Assembly (NCBI GenBank): GCA_036557665.1
Contig: DATBHG010000009.1
Location: 1 to 64,000, forward strand
Length of the DNA: 64,000 bases
DNA from: VAZQ01 sp036557665
GTDB taxonomy: Bacteria; Pseudomonadota; Alphaproteobacteria; Rhizobiales; Xanthobacteraceae
Direction: 5' to 3'
The notes under the pieces are model-generated. The model did not search any database and was not told the origin of the DNA. It worked only from the letters and a program-made list of their open reading frames with translations. Of this stretch, positions 50,500-57,737 are shown piece by piece. The position numbers and the translations under genes are program-made. Position 1 is the first letter of the stretch, and the number at the start of each line of letters is the position of its first letter.

Positions 50500-50916
50500 A
50501 TGACAAGAGAAGAACTTGCTGCTGCCATTGAACGCGAATGTGAAACGTTTCGGAAAGAATACGCGGTTGCTAAAAAGCTCAGAGCAAGTCACCCAACCGT
50601 GAGCTGGCGTCTGCGAGAAGCAGCATTGTGGGAGCTTGCAACGCGGAAGGAGCTTCTGCGGCGGCTACCAACGATGAAGCCTGAGACCATTCAGCGCCTC
50701 AAGACTTACGTTCAGCACCAGCGCAAAAAAGAAAAGCAATTGAGGGGTCTGTCAAACGCTGATCTCGCCAAAGGCTACCAGCAGGAAATCTGGCGTGACC
50801 ACGATCTAATGAAGGCGGCAAAGGCGGATGGCATCGACCTTCGCCAGCTTTCGGCCTTGTTGGTGGACGGACGGATGAAAGAAGCCCCCACCGAGCCGCA
50901 GCCGCAAGCTCGATGA
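50500..50916 (+). CDS. Unknown helical protein of the element
   Basis: 138 residues. Charged and mostly helical by pattern (MTREELAAAIERECETFRKE, then RKELLRRLPTMKPETIQRLK and HQRKKEKQLRGLSNADLAKG). The Lys/Arg-rich middle could bind nucleic acid. GGAG is about 10 nt before the ATG. No family recognised. Confidence 0.65.
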   Translation: MTREELAAAIERECETFRKEYAVAKKLRASHPTVSWRLREAALWELATRKELLRRLPTMKPETIQRLKTYVQHQRKKEKQLRGLSNADLAKGYQQEIWRDHDLMKAAKADGIDLRQLSALLVDGRMKEAPTEPQPQAR

Positions 50917-50947
50917 GGGCACTACGCTAACGTCGTAAGCATACTGT

Positions 50948-50978
50948 GCCTCAGCCTGCCGAAAAAGTAGGCTGGGGC
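50948..50978. other. Intergenic hairpin 2 of the element
   Basis: GCCTCAGCCT pairs with AGGCTGGGGC (one T-G pair), 11-nt loop, 30 nt before the next start codon; no T tract. Confidence 0.55.
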
Positions 50979-51008
50979 GTCTCAGATAGGCAATGGAGGC
51001 ACGACACT

Positions 51009-51215
51009 ATGAAAAATCTGCATCGCTGTAAGATCGCAGGCTGTGACCGTCCTGGCTTGATTGACCTCTCGACAGGCAACCGGGTTGACGGAAAGCCGAA
51101 CACGCAAGAGAGCTGGGTTTGCGCCGAGCATTTTCAAGAGGGCATTCATTGTCCCTTGAGTAGGGCACAAATGGAGTTAGACGAACACCTTGAGGATGGT
51201 GGGCTGCTATCGTAA
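51009..51215 (+). CDS. Small Cys/His-rich protein, possible zinc ribbon
   Basis: 68 residues. Cysteines and a histidine are arranged C-x4-C near the start (HRCKIAGCDRPG) and C-x2-H further on (WVCAEHFQEGIHCP), as in small zinc-ribbon proteins of phages and islands. GGAGG is upstream of the ATG. Role unknown. Confidence 0.6.
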   Translation: MKNLHRCKIAGCDRPGLIDLSTGNRVDGKPNTQESWVCAEHFQEGIHCPLSRAQMELDEHLEDGGLLS

Positions 51216-51272
51216 CCCCAACCGCTATTTGTGAAATCAGAGAACGGAGGTATAGGCCAAAGGAATGCCAAT

Positions 51273-51304
51273 GCCCCACCGAGGAGGGTTCCAATCGGTG
51301 GGGC
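51273..51304. other. Intergenic hairpin 3 of the element
   Basis: A perfect 10-bp stem GCCCCACCGA / TCGGTGGGGC with the loop GGAGGGTTCCAA. The loop exposes a ribosome-site-like GGAGGG. Lies in the 200-bp gap before the putative replication gene. Confidence 0.6.
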
Positions 51305-51418
51305 CAACGGAGCAACCTAGAAGAACAGTATCCACCACCGCCAAGAGGGGAACGGTCCTTCAGAACACCTACCAAGAGGCGTTCACTATGAGTAACACCA
51401 AAAGGACGGAGTTACACA

Positions 51419-52501
51419 ATGTCTAACATAGACCGCGATGGTGACGGAGTAAAGCGTCTCTCCTTCGCGCCAATTCCTGTTGAGCTTCTAAAAAATCCTG
51501 TTGGTATATTCAGCACATTCGAGAGGCAGGTCTTTGCTGCAATCCTCGCGTTGGCCGCCGCTAGCCCTGTTACCAGACAGCACCGCTTTGAAACCGCGAA
51601 CCGCAAGCGCAAGGCTGATCTTGATCGTATGCGGAACAAGTATCAGCTGACCGGCCAGGCGAAGCGTGATGCCTTCGAGGATGAATACAGCGCTCGCGGT
51701 GAGGTCAGCCATAACTTTCGTAAACGTTCCCGACAGAGCTTCCGCCATCATCATCGTAGCTATGACCGCAGCAAGTACCCTGAGCCGGTGCTGATTGAGA
51801 CGACAGCGAGAAGACTGTTACTGACTGCTGGGCTTTCCACGGCAAAAGGCCCTCACTACGATCATCTGATTGAGGCGCTGATCCGGTTTATGAAACCCAT
51901 CATCGTGAACGGCAAAAGCTGGCTACCGCTGGTCGAGGATTTTGATCGCCGCAATGGGCTGAAGATTTGGGTGTTGTCGGACTGGATGACGCGGAAGGGT
52001 GTAGTGCAGGTTCCAATGCCGATGCCTAAGCGGTCTAACGAGCAGAAGCTCTATCTCAAGCTGTTTAGCTTCGATACCCGCACCGACACGATGGCGAGGA
52101 ACAGGCTCGATACGGTCTGCCGTTCGGTTGGGATTGAGCGCACCAAACCTTCGCTACAGCTAAAGGCCATCACACAGGCGCTCGATGGGGTCAACTCTCA
52201 TCTTGAAAAGCTTGGAAGGCAGGAGCTAGCTGCCGCCAGATTTCCCGTGGCCTTCTACATACACCTTGACGGTGTGTATGTCCGCTTCCGTGCTGAACGT
52301 GATCCGATGAAGGATAGGCAGGATGCAATGCGCGAGCACGACGCGGATGTAGAGCAGAGGAAACAGGTTGAAGAAATTAAGCAACAGGAGTTTGCCGACG
52401 TAGGAGAAATCCCAAAACACCTGAACGCAGCAACCGAGTTTTATGCACTGTCAATTCTGGAAAAGCAGCGCCGGACAGCAGCAAGAAATGAAGAGGACTA
52501 A
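51419..52501 (+). CDS. Putative replication initiator of the element
   Basis: 360 residues. No motif is decisive. The N-terminal part (FAPIPVELLKNPVGIFSTFE, then RQVFAAILALAAA) and the middle (RRLLLTAGLSTAKGPHYDHL, LKIWVLSDWMTRKGVVQVPM, LYLKLFSFDTRTDTMARNRL) resemble the paired winged-helix layout of plasmid Rep proteins. The main argument is position: three identical 19-bp direct repeats begin 11 bp after its stop codon, as iterons do beside their initiator. A transcription factor or other DNA-binding role is the alternative. The C-terminus is a charged helix (HDADVEQRKQVEEIKQQEFA). Confidence 0.55.
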   Translation: MSNIDRDGDGVKRLSFAPIPVELLKNPVGIFSTFERQVFAAILALAAASPVTRQHRFETANRKRKADLDRMRNKYQLTGQAKRDAFEDEYSARGEVSHNFRKRSRQSFRHHHRSYDRSKYPEPVLIETTARRLLLTAGLSTAKGPHYDHLIEALIRFMKPIIVNGKSWLPLVEDFDRRNGLKIWVLSDWMTRKGVVQVPMPMPKRSNEQKLYLKLFSFDTRTDTMARNRLDTVCRSVGIERTKPSLQLKAITQALDGVNSHLEKLGRQELAAARFPVAFYIHLDGVYVRFRAERDPMKDRQDAMREHDADVEQRKQVEEIKQQEFADVGEIPKHLNAATEFYALSILEKQRRTAARNEED

Positions 52502-52511
52502 AATTCATTCA

Positions 52512-52587
52512 TACCAACCTCGCGTATCCCTTTAGGGGTGAAACATACCAACCTCGCGTATCCCTGAGTACCAACCTCGCGTATCCC
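52512..52587. repeat. Three 19-bp iterons, candidate replication origin
   Basis: TACCAACCTCGCGTATCCC occurs exactly at 52512-52530, 52546-52564 and 52569-52587, same orientation, start-to-start spacing 34 and 23 bp (about 3 and 2 turns). A more AT-rich stretch with two TATACAGGG copies follows near 52632-52652. Together with the adjacent putative Rep gene this has the look of an iteron origin. Nothing else is seen up to 52807. Confidence 0.8.
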
Positions 52588-52806
52588 GAAAATCACGAAA
52601 ACGTAGACGGCATCGACATAACCGCAATCCCTATACAGGGTATATACAGGGAAAGGGTAAAGGGTTCTACAAACACCGCTGCGCGGATTTCGCTTCGCTC
52701 TTTCAGGTAGGGGTGAAGGAAGGTAGTCACCTCAATCCCGGAAGGGTTGCCGGGCTGTGTATGTTTAGGTAGCGAAGGTTATCACCTCAATTTCGGAGAA
52801 ACACCG

Positions 52807-53121
52807 ATGCGCTCAATTGAGAGAAAGGCTCGTGGCTTCCTCTATCGCCCTACTGGCGAGAGAATTGCCCCGCGCTCCTCACCGGCCGGTGTCATCAAAC
52901 AGGAATGGCGGCTCAAGCGACAAAGGCGGCTAATGCTGATCGAGCTTCTTAAGGAGGAAAGCAAGCACGGCGGCTCAATCTCCAAGCTCTATGCGGGGCT
53001 ACTGCTAAACGTATTGTTGAAAGAGGAATCAAGGAGGCAGTACCAGAGGAAGCGGATGGCTGAGCTAACAGCGCGAACGGCTCACCTACGTACAAAATGG
53101 AAACGCCGCGCGCCGGTGTAG
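52807..53121 (+). CDS. Unknown basic protein of the element
   Basis: 104 residues, very rich in Arg and Lys (MRSIERKARGFLYRPTGERI, then KQEWRLKRQRRLMLIELLKE). Repeats the phrase LLKEES twice (LIELLKEESKHGG and NVLLKEESRRQYQ), which suggests two similar helices. May bind DNA or RNA. No family recognised. Confidence 0.55.
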   Translation: MRSIERKARGFLYRPTGERIAPRSSPAGVIKQEWRLKRQRRLMLIELLKEESKHGGSISKLYAGLLLNVLLKEESRRQYQRKRMAELTARTAHLRTKWKRRAPV

Positions 53122-53128
53122 TGAGATT

Positions 53129-53434
53129 ATGCCGGCAGCAACCAGCTGGAGCCACATTAAGCGGACCCATCGCAGCTCCATCGATCCTGATGAATATCGC
53201 CCGATAAAGTACGCAGAGACTATCGATCAAATTGAAAAAAGACTGAGAGCGCTGAAGCTCCCGCGATCAGTGATCGAGAGGCATATTAGCGCGCTGAGGA
53301 AATCCCGGGCGGTACCACGCAAGAGACTTGTAAAATTTGGTAGCATCTACAGGTCTATGAGCCCGAAGCAGATCGAGCGGCTAAGACGGGAGCGGAACCC
53401 GCCGCCAATCGAGTGGGCGGCTACACGCGTCTAA
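53129..53434 (+). CDS. Unknown basic helical protein of the element
   Basis: 101 residues, 7 bp after the preceding gene. Basic and helical (YAETIDQIEKRLRALKLPRS, then VIERHISALRKSRAVPRKRL). LPRSVIERHISAL looks like a small helix-turn-helix, but I cannot confirm it. Function unknown. Confidence 0.5.
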   Translation: MPAATSWSHIKRTHRSSIDPDEYRPIKYAETIDQIEKRLRALKLPRSVIERHISALRKSRAVPRKRLVKFGSIYRSMSPKQIERLRRERNPPPIEWAATRV

Positions 53435-53511
53435 GAGCGAGGGGGCTACCCTACCCTAGCCCCGGCCAGAATAACGAACGGGTGAGGCTCCCTGGGGCGA
53501 CAAACTACGGT

Positions 53512-53748
53512 TCATCCGCTCTCAGCAGCTACGGTCAGAACGAATAGCTTGCTGCCTTCCCCTCGCGGTTGATCGGTTACCCATAGCTGAAACTGCTCAC
53601 CTTTGCTGATTGCAGGCGGAATATCGCGGATCATCCCCCCCAAGGCTCGAATGGCTTCCTCGCGGGCGGTCTCTACAGAGGGGAGCTCGGTTCCTTCGGC
53701 ATCAAGCCAATCAGTCCCGTCGTGGACGTGGAAGAAATAGCGCGGCAT
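53512..53748 (-). CDS. DUF6894 family protein
   Basis: 78 residues. The N-terminus MPRYFFHVHDGTDWLDAEG, then TELPSVETAREEAIRALGGM, is the standard DUF6894 sequence, a short protein very common in Hyphomicrobiales chromosomes with no known function. It is the only gene in the middle of the element on the minus strand, so it looks like cargo picked up from a host chromosome. Confidence 0.85.
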   Translation of the reverse strand: MPRYFFHVHDGTDWLDAEGTELPSVETAREEAIRALGGMIRDIPPAISKGEQFQLWVTDQPRGEGSKLFVLTVAAESG

Positions 53749-53952
53749 AGTCGTCGCCCCTTTAAGAGCAAGTACGGAGGAATTCTGGTAGCGGCCATAT
53801 CGTTCCTCTGTTGGGATTACGACAAATGAAGGGAAGCGGAACCCCGCAGCGAATTTGTAACCTTCCCCATCCCCTCCAATTGCGGTCCAATCCACTCGGC
53901 TACAGCCCCGATCTATTTCCGCACTGCTTTAATCCTGTATTAAATCACTATC

Positions 53953-53969
53953 TACAGACAATGTCTGTA
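53953..53969. promoter_or_regulatory. Perfect 17-bp palindrome before the terminase genes
   Basis: TACAGACA-A-TGTCTGTA, 59 bp upstream of the terminase small-subunit candidate, in AT-rich promoter-like DNA. Looks like a repressor or activator operator for the packaging genes. No cognate repressor is recognised in the element. Confidence 0.5.
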
Positions 53970-54027
53970 AATACTACATTTCTGTGTGGCTCTTTTATTC
54001 CATATAATGTTCGCTTAAAGGGACTGT

Positions 54028-54447
54028 ATGGTTCACAGAAAGAGACGCGTCCGAAAGCTAACGGCGCTTACCCAGTCAAAGCTCCGAAGCGCCATCACGA
54101 ATGGCTCACAGCTTCTAGCCGACGTGGACCACCGTACTGGTCCTATGCGGCGCTTGCGTGATCTGACCGCTGATATGGTTTCCGACCTTGGTGGCGAGGA
54201 GCTTATCAGCACTGGCGAGCTTGCTCTAATCCGACGTGCTGCGATGTTGACGCTCCAGCTCGAAATGATGGAGCAGAGCTGGACTGAGAATAACCACGAG
54301 GCTTCCCTACGCCAGATCACGATCTACCACGGTGTCGTTGGTGCGCTACGCCGTACGCTCGAAAGTATCGGCCTAGGCCGCCGTCCGAAAGACGTAACAC
54401 CGCCCACACTCAACCAATACCTGAACGGCAGGACCGTACGCCAGTGA
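54028..54447 (+). CDS. Candidate terminase small subunit
   Basis: 139 residues. A basic N-terminus (HRKRRVRKLTALTQSKLRSA) precedes a helical body (DLTADMVSDLGGEELISTGE, LALIRRAAMLTLQLEMMEQS, VGALRRTLESIGLGRRPKDV). This arrangement is found in small proteins encoded directly before TerL in alphaproteobacterial islands, which fits the DNA-binding subunit that picks the packaging site. The stop overlaps the TerL start (ATGA in ACGCCAGTGAAG context: start codon GTG at 54444). The assignment rests mainly on position and size. Confidence 0.6.
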   Translation: MVHRKRRVRKLTALTQSKLRSAITNGSQLLADVDHRTGPMRRLRDLTADMVSDLGGEELISTGELALIRRAAMLTLQLEMMEQSWTENNHEASLRQITIYHGVVGALRRTLESIGLGRRPKDVTPPTLNQYLNGRTVRQ

Positions 54448-56024
54448 AGCCCAAGGTATCAATCAGACAGGCCCTAGCCGACACACAGCTGCTCGGCTCA
54501 GCCCTACCCGGCTCAAGCTGGGCTGCGTGGCGCGTGTTGCTGACTGCGGCAATGGGCGAGAGGCTGAACCCGAAGGAGCGTGGCCTATTCCGTCTACTAA
54601 CTGCTCGACAGTCAGAGCCGCTTAAGCCCGTTGAGGAGCTAGTCGCCATCGTTGGAAGGCGCGGCGGTAAGTCGAAGGCGCTGGCTACTCTCGCGGTCTA
54701 TATCGCCGCCCTCAACGAGCACACTCTAACCGCTGGTGAGACTGGCGTAGTGCTGCTGATTGCTCCCGACCAACGCCAGGCCTCGATCTGTCTCGAATAC
54801 GCAGCAGCCGCATTCGAAGGCTCGCCTATCCTGAAACAATTAGTCATCTCCCGTACCTCCGACAGTATCCAGCTTCGCAACCGGATTGAGATTTGTACGC
54901 GTGCTGCTTCCTTCCGGCGGCTACGTGGAAATACTTTCATCTGCGTGTTAGCTGACGAGGCGGCGTTCTGGTACACCGAGGAATATTCCAGCAATGCCGA
55001 TGTTGAAATCCTCAACGCTGTCCGCCCGGGACTAGCTACAACTCGCGGTCCATTGATTATCGCCAGCAGCCCCTATGCCCGCCGTGGCGTAGTGTGGAAT
55101 TCGTTCAAGCGCCACTATGGTCCCGATGGCGACCCGCTGATCCTAGTCGCCCAGGGCGCAAGTAGGCGCTTCAATCCATCGCTACGTCAGGCAGTTGTAG
55201 ACCGCGAGTATGAGCGCGACCCCGCAAGTGCTGCTGCTGAATACGGCGGTTCTTTCAGGAGCGACATTGAAGCATTTGTTCCAATCGAGATTGTTGAAGC
55301 CTGCCTAGGCGACTATCTTGAAATCCCACCCTCGCAGTCCCTGAAATATTTCGCCTTCTGTGATCCATCGGGAGGTAGCGCCGACTCAATGACGCTCGCC
55401 ATAGCTCACCGTGAGCGCGACCGCGTCATCATCGATGCTATCCGTGAGGTGAAGCCACCCTTCTCTCCCGAAGGCGTCGTGGAGGATTTCTCCGCACTGC
55501 TTAAATCGTATCGTGTGCTGACTGTCACCGGTGACCGCTACGCAGGCGAATGGCCAAGAGAACGTTTCCGCAAATGTGGAGTGACCTATCGTGTTGGCGA
55601 TAAGACCAAGAGCGACCTGTGTCGCGACCTGCTTCCGCTACTGAATGCGAGACTGATCTCGCTCCCCAGGTCTCAGCGCCTTGTCGATCAACTAACGGGA
55701 CTAGAACGGAGGGTGAGCCGTGGCGGTAAGGATAGCATTGATCACGCTCCGGGCGGCCACGATGATCTTAGCAATGCTGTTGCTGGCGCGTGCGATCTTA
55801 TTGCACGCACCCTTCGCGCTGTAAGCCCAACCCAGAGCGGATGGAATGGACGCGCTCACTATGCTCGCGACCTAGAGCGCGCTCAACGCAACGTGGCCGC
55901 AGGGTCTATGCCATGCACGATCGATTTCGCCGCCTTGGAGAAAAAGCAACTCCCGGAAGGTCTAAGCCATCGCGGTACGTTCTACGGGATGCATGGCGGC
56001 ACTATCGGAACCGTAAGACGATGA
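54444..56024 (+). CDS. Phage-type terminase large subunit
   Basis: 526 residues from a GTG. Packaging motor ATPase plus headful or cos nuclease. Walker A GRRGGKSKA at residues 71-79, Walker B CVLADEAAFW at 167-176 with Glu172, coupling-type motif IIASSP at 205-210. The RNase H-like nuclease has its acidic residues at Asp307 (FCDPSGG), Asp364 (TGDRYAGEW) and Asp440/Asp441 (GGHDDLSNA). All key residues are intact, so it should be active. It is the only phage morphogenesis function in the element together with the small-subunit candidate; no portal or capsid gene follows. Confidence 0.9.
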   Translation: MKPKVSIRQALADTQLLGSALPGSSWAAWRVLLTAAMGERLNPKERGLFRLLTARQSEPLKPVEELVAIVGRRGGKSKALATLAVYIAALNEHTLTAGETGVVLLIAPDQRQASICLEYAAAAFEGSPILKQLVISRTSDSIQLRNRIEICTRAASFRRLRGNTFICVLADEAAFWYTEEYSSNADVEILNAVRPGLATTRGPLIIASSPYARRGVVWNSFKRHYGPDGDPLILVAQGASRRFNPSLRQAVVDREYERDPASAAAEYGGSFRSDIEAFVPIEIVEACLGDYLEIPPSQSLKYFAFCDPSGGSADSMTLAIAHRERDRVIIDAIREVKPPFSPEGVVEDFSALLKSYRVLTVTGDRYAGEWPRERFRKCGVTYRVGDKTKSDLCRDLLPLLNARLISLPRSQRLVDQLTGLERRVSRGGKDSIDHAPGGHDDLSNAVAGACDLIARTLRAVSPTQSGWNGRAHYARDLERAQRNVAAGSMPCTIDFAALEKKQLPEGLSHRGTFYGMHGGTIGTVRR

Positions 56025-56224
56025 TTCACGCTCGCACGCGACATACCCGCTCAATAAACGCCAGGGAGCTTGACCGCATTATCCTTGGCTACCGCCGCGA
56101 GCTGCTGGATATGTTGATGAAACAGTTTGGTGAGGAGCGCTTCGCCCCTGCCGAGCAGCTATGGCGTAAGGGCAAGATACGCGAGCTTGATCTGTGGCTA
56201 TTTGCTGAAGGCTTTCACGTCTAG
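56021..56224 (+). CDS. Small unknown protein after TerL
   Basis: 67 residues, start overlapping the TerL stop (ATGA), so translation is coupled. Helical and charged (NARELDRIILGYRRELLDML, then KQFGEERFAPAEQLWRKGKI). The frame is open upstream inside TerL, but that part is a shadow. Function unknown; possibly a packaging helper. Confidence 0.6.
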   Translation: MIHARTRHTRSINARELDRIILGYRRELLDMLMKQFGEERFAPAEQLWRKGKIRELDLWLFAEGFHV

Positions 56225-56240
56225 AGGAGGTAACAATCAA

Positions 56241-56969
56241 ATGGCTCCACGCACCGGGCTAGTCACCGACGAAAGAGGAACCAACACACCGCTACCTGCG
56301 TGGCCGTACCCGAAAGAGGCGAATGGCGCTGTAGGTACATTCGCTAATCTGGTGCGTGGGCTACTCGATCACGGCTCACACTATGAGCGGCAGAATTTGC
56401 TGATATACAACGCCAACACCGCGAGGCTCGCAAAAGGTCAGGACGCGCTGCTAAACCCGCCGCCACTGCTTCCTAATAACGATGCAAGGCGCGCTGAGGC
56501 TAGACGACGCGAGAAGATGGTTGCCGACAGCAAGGCAAAGATTGTTGGTGAGGTAGCAAAGCTGTTAGGTGAGCGCGATAGCCTGCGTGCCTTCGATCCT
56601 CCATCCTCTGAACGCCAGCCACTACTCGCTGAGATGCGTTCACTATCGCGGGCTATGAGCCCCGAGCAGCGCAACGATCTAATCAAGTCTGATCCTGACT
56701 TCCGTGAAGCGGTCCTGAGCGCTAAGCCGTGGATGTCCGGTATCCCCGCTTCGGAACACGGCGTGCTCTACCAAGCCGCGATGCAGGCTCGCTACGGTCA
56801 GAGACTTCAAGAGCTTGAGGCGGGAATTGACGCTGGTAGCAGAGCGCTCGAGGTTCATCACGTAGTCGCGCGCGCTATCGCTAACGAGCTAACAGTTGTG
56901 GGCGCACCTACTGTCGAGCCGAATGCGCCGCCCGCTCCTCCATCGATTGAGCTACTGGTCGTCAAATGA
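56241..56969 (+). CDS. Unknown protein of the element
   Basis: 242 residues. AGGAGG is 11 nt before the ATG. Segments LLDHGSHYERQNLLIYNANT, NNDARRAEARRREKMVADSK and a helical stretch KAKIVGEVAKLLGERDSLRA suggest a helical, partly coiled-coil protein; the end is proline-rich. In tailed phages the gene after TerL encodes the portal; this protein is far too short and shows no portal features. Confidence 0.65.
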   Translation: MAPRTGLVTDERGTNTPLPAWPYPKEANGAVGTFANLVRGLLDHGSHYERQNLLIYNANTARLAKGQDALLNPPPLLPNNDARRAEARRREKMVADSKAKIVGEVAKLLGERDSLRAFDPPSSERQPLLAEMRSLSRAMSPEQRNDLIKSDPDFREAVLSAKPWMSGIPASEHGVLYQAAMQARYGQRLQELEAGIDAGSRALEVHHVVARAIANELTVVGAPTVEPNAPPAPPSIELLVVK

Positions 56970-57166
56970 AAACAGTTCGCCGGATGGGATCGCCTGCACT
57001 CTCCTGTCCGCGAGCAGTGAGCGCCACGATCTGTGAGAGCCCCCTCAAAGGCACAGACCGTGGCTGCTCCTGCATTCTTCGAGTTTCCGGCAGGAGTAGC
57101 TTCCACTGCCGGGAAAGCGCGGGGCGGGCAATGATCTGCCTCGCGTTGTTTGTCGTGCTACGGTAG
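56966..57166 (+). CDS. Possible small protein (doubtful)
   Basis: 66 codons starting at an ATGA overlap with the previous stop. It is Cys-, Ser- and Arg-rich (LSCPRAVSATICESPLKGTD) and ends in a short hydrophobic stretch ICLALFVVL. It resembles no family and the composition is not convincingly coding. Listed because of the coupled start and because a terminator follows it directly. Confidence 0.25.
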   Translation: MKTVRRMGSPALSCPRAVSATICESPLKGTDRGCSCILRVSGRSSFHCRESAGRAMICLALFVVLR

Positions 57167-57208
57167 GGCCGTCCATCGTTTGATTACTCTCCTGGCGATG
57201 GACGGCCC
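57166..57208 (+). terminator. Strong hairpin, probable terminator of the terminase operon
   Basis: A perfect 13-bp stem GGGCCGTCCATCG / CGATGGACGGCCC with a 17-nt loop, followed by ATTCTTTT. Confidence 0.7.
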
Positions 57209-57230
57209 ATTCTTTTAGGACGGTGATGAG

Positions 57231-57443
57231 ATGAGAAGACAGAAACAGCTAACACCGCCGCATCCGACCTATGACGCAACATCGGACGGCACGATAGCGA
57301 TGACGCACGAGCTTCACTTACAGGCAGCCGCGCCTACGCCGTCCACGGTGTTTGATCCGGCTAGGCTGCTAATGAATACCCAGAGCTTCCGTCCCGCAGG
57401 CGCTCAGTCGCCCTTCGGCCGCTCGACTACCCGCCGAAAATAG
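57231..57443 (+). CDS. Small unknown protein of the element
   Basis: 70 residues, polar, Pro/Thr-rich (RRQKQLTPPHPTYDATSDGT, then LHLQAAAPTPSTVFDPARLL) with a basic end GRSTTRRK. No family recognised and no clear fold; moderately plausible because of a GGACGGTGATGAG leader and coding-like composition. Confidence 0.4.
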   Translation: MRRQKQLTPPHPTYDATSDGTIAMTHELHLQAAAPTPSTVFDPARLLMNTQSFRPAGAQSPFGRSTTRRK

Positions 57444-57583
57444 GGTCGAATTCGGCCCAGGGGACGGTGAAGAAATCGAAAAGGGGGCTGACCCCTAGTC
57501 GGGTAGCCCCTGATCCCGAAAACCACTCCCTGGCGTTCCTAGGGGCGAACGAAAAGGGGGGCCAGTTCCCTGCCCCCCCTTTG

Positions 57584-57686
57584 GTCTCGTTGGTCCTGTC
57601 GCGTCCGGTCAAGTCGCGTCCCGCCAGGTCAAGTCTCGTCACGTTGGTCCTGTCCGGGCACGTCGTGTCTAGTCTAGTCCCGTCCC
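57584..57686. repeat. Array of about 20 GTCNN pentamers
   Basis: Units run GTCTC, GTTG, GTCCT, GTCGC, GTCCG, GTCAA, GTCGC, GTCCC, GCCAG, GTCAA, GTCTC, GTCAC, GTTG, GTCCT, GTCCG, GGCAC, GTCGT, GTCTA, GTCTA, GTCCC, GTCCC. GTC recurs every 5 bp with only two 4-bp slips and two altered units. It lies between the last rightward gene and the integrase end, in a 295-bp gap with no convincing gene. A frame on the minus strand reads through it but looks like a shadow. Confidence 0.85.
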
Positions 57687-57737
57687 GATACACCAGAACA
57701 TACTACACCCCAAAACACATATTGATGAGTAAAACTT

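Noticed and set aside
52512..52587. CRISPR-like repeats at the iterons
   Set aside because: Only three 19-bp copies with 15 and 4 bp between them; the adjacent putative Rep gene explains them better.
56241..56969. Portal protein after TerL
   Set aside because: Only 242 residues, helical and proline-ended, with no portal features.
57584..57686. CRISPR array
   Set aside because: The unit is 5 bp with no spacers of 30 bp and no cas genes; not a CRISPR.
57427..57693. Minus-strand frame with RDGTRLD-type repeats across the pentamer array
   Set aside because: The apparent peptide repeats follow from the GTCNN DNA pattern. The 5-bp period is not in step with codons, so a selected protein is unlikely.
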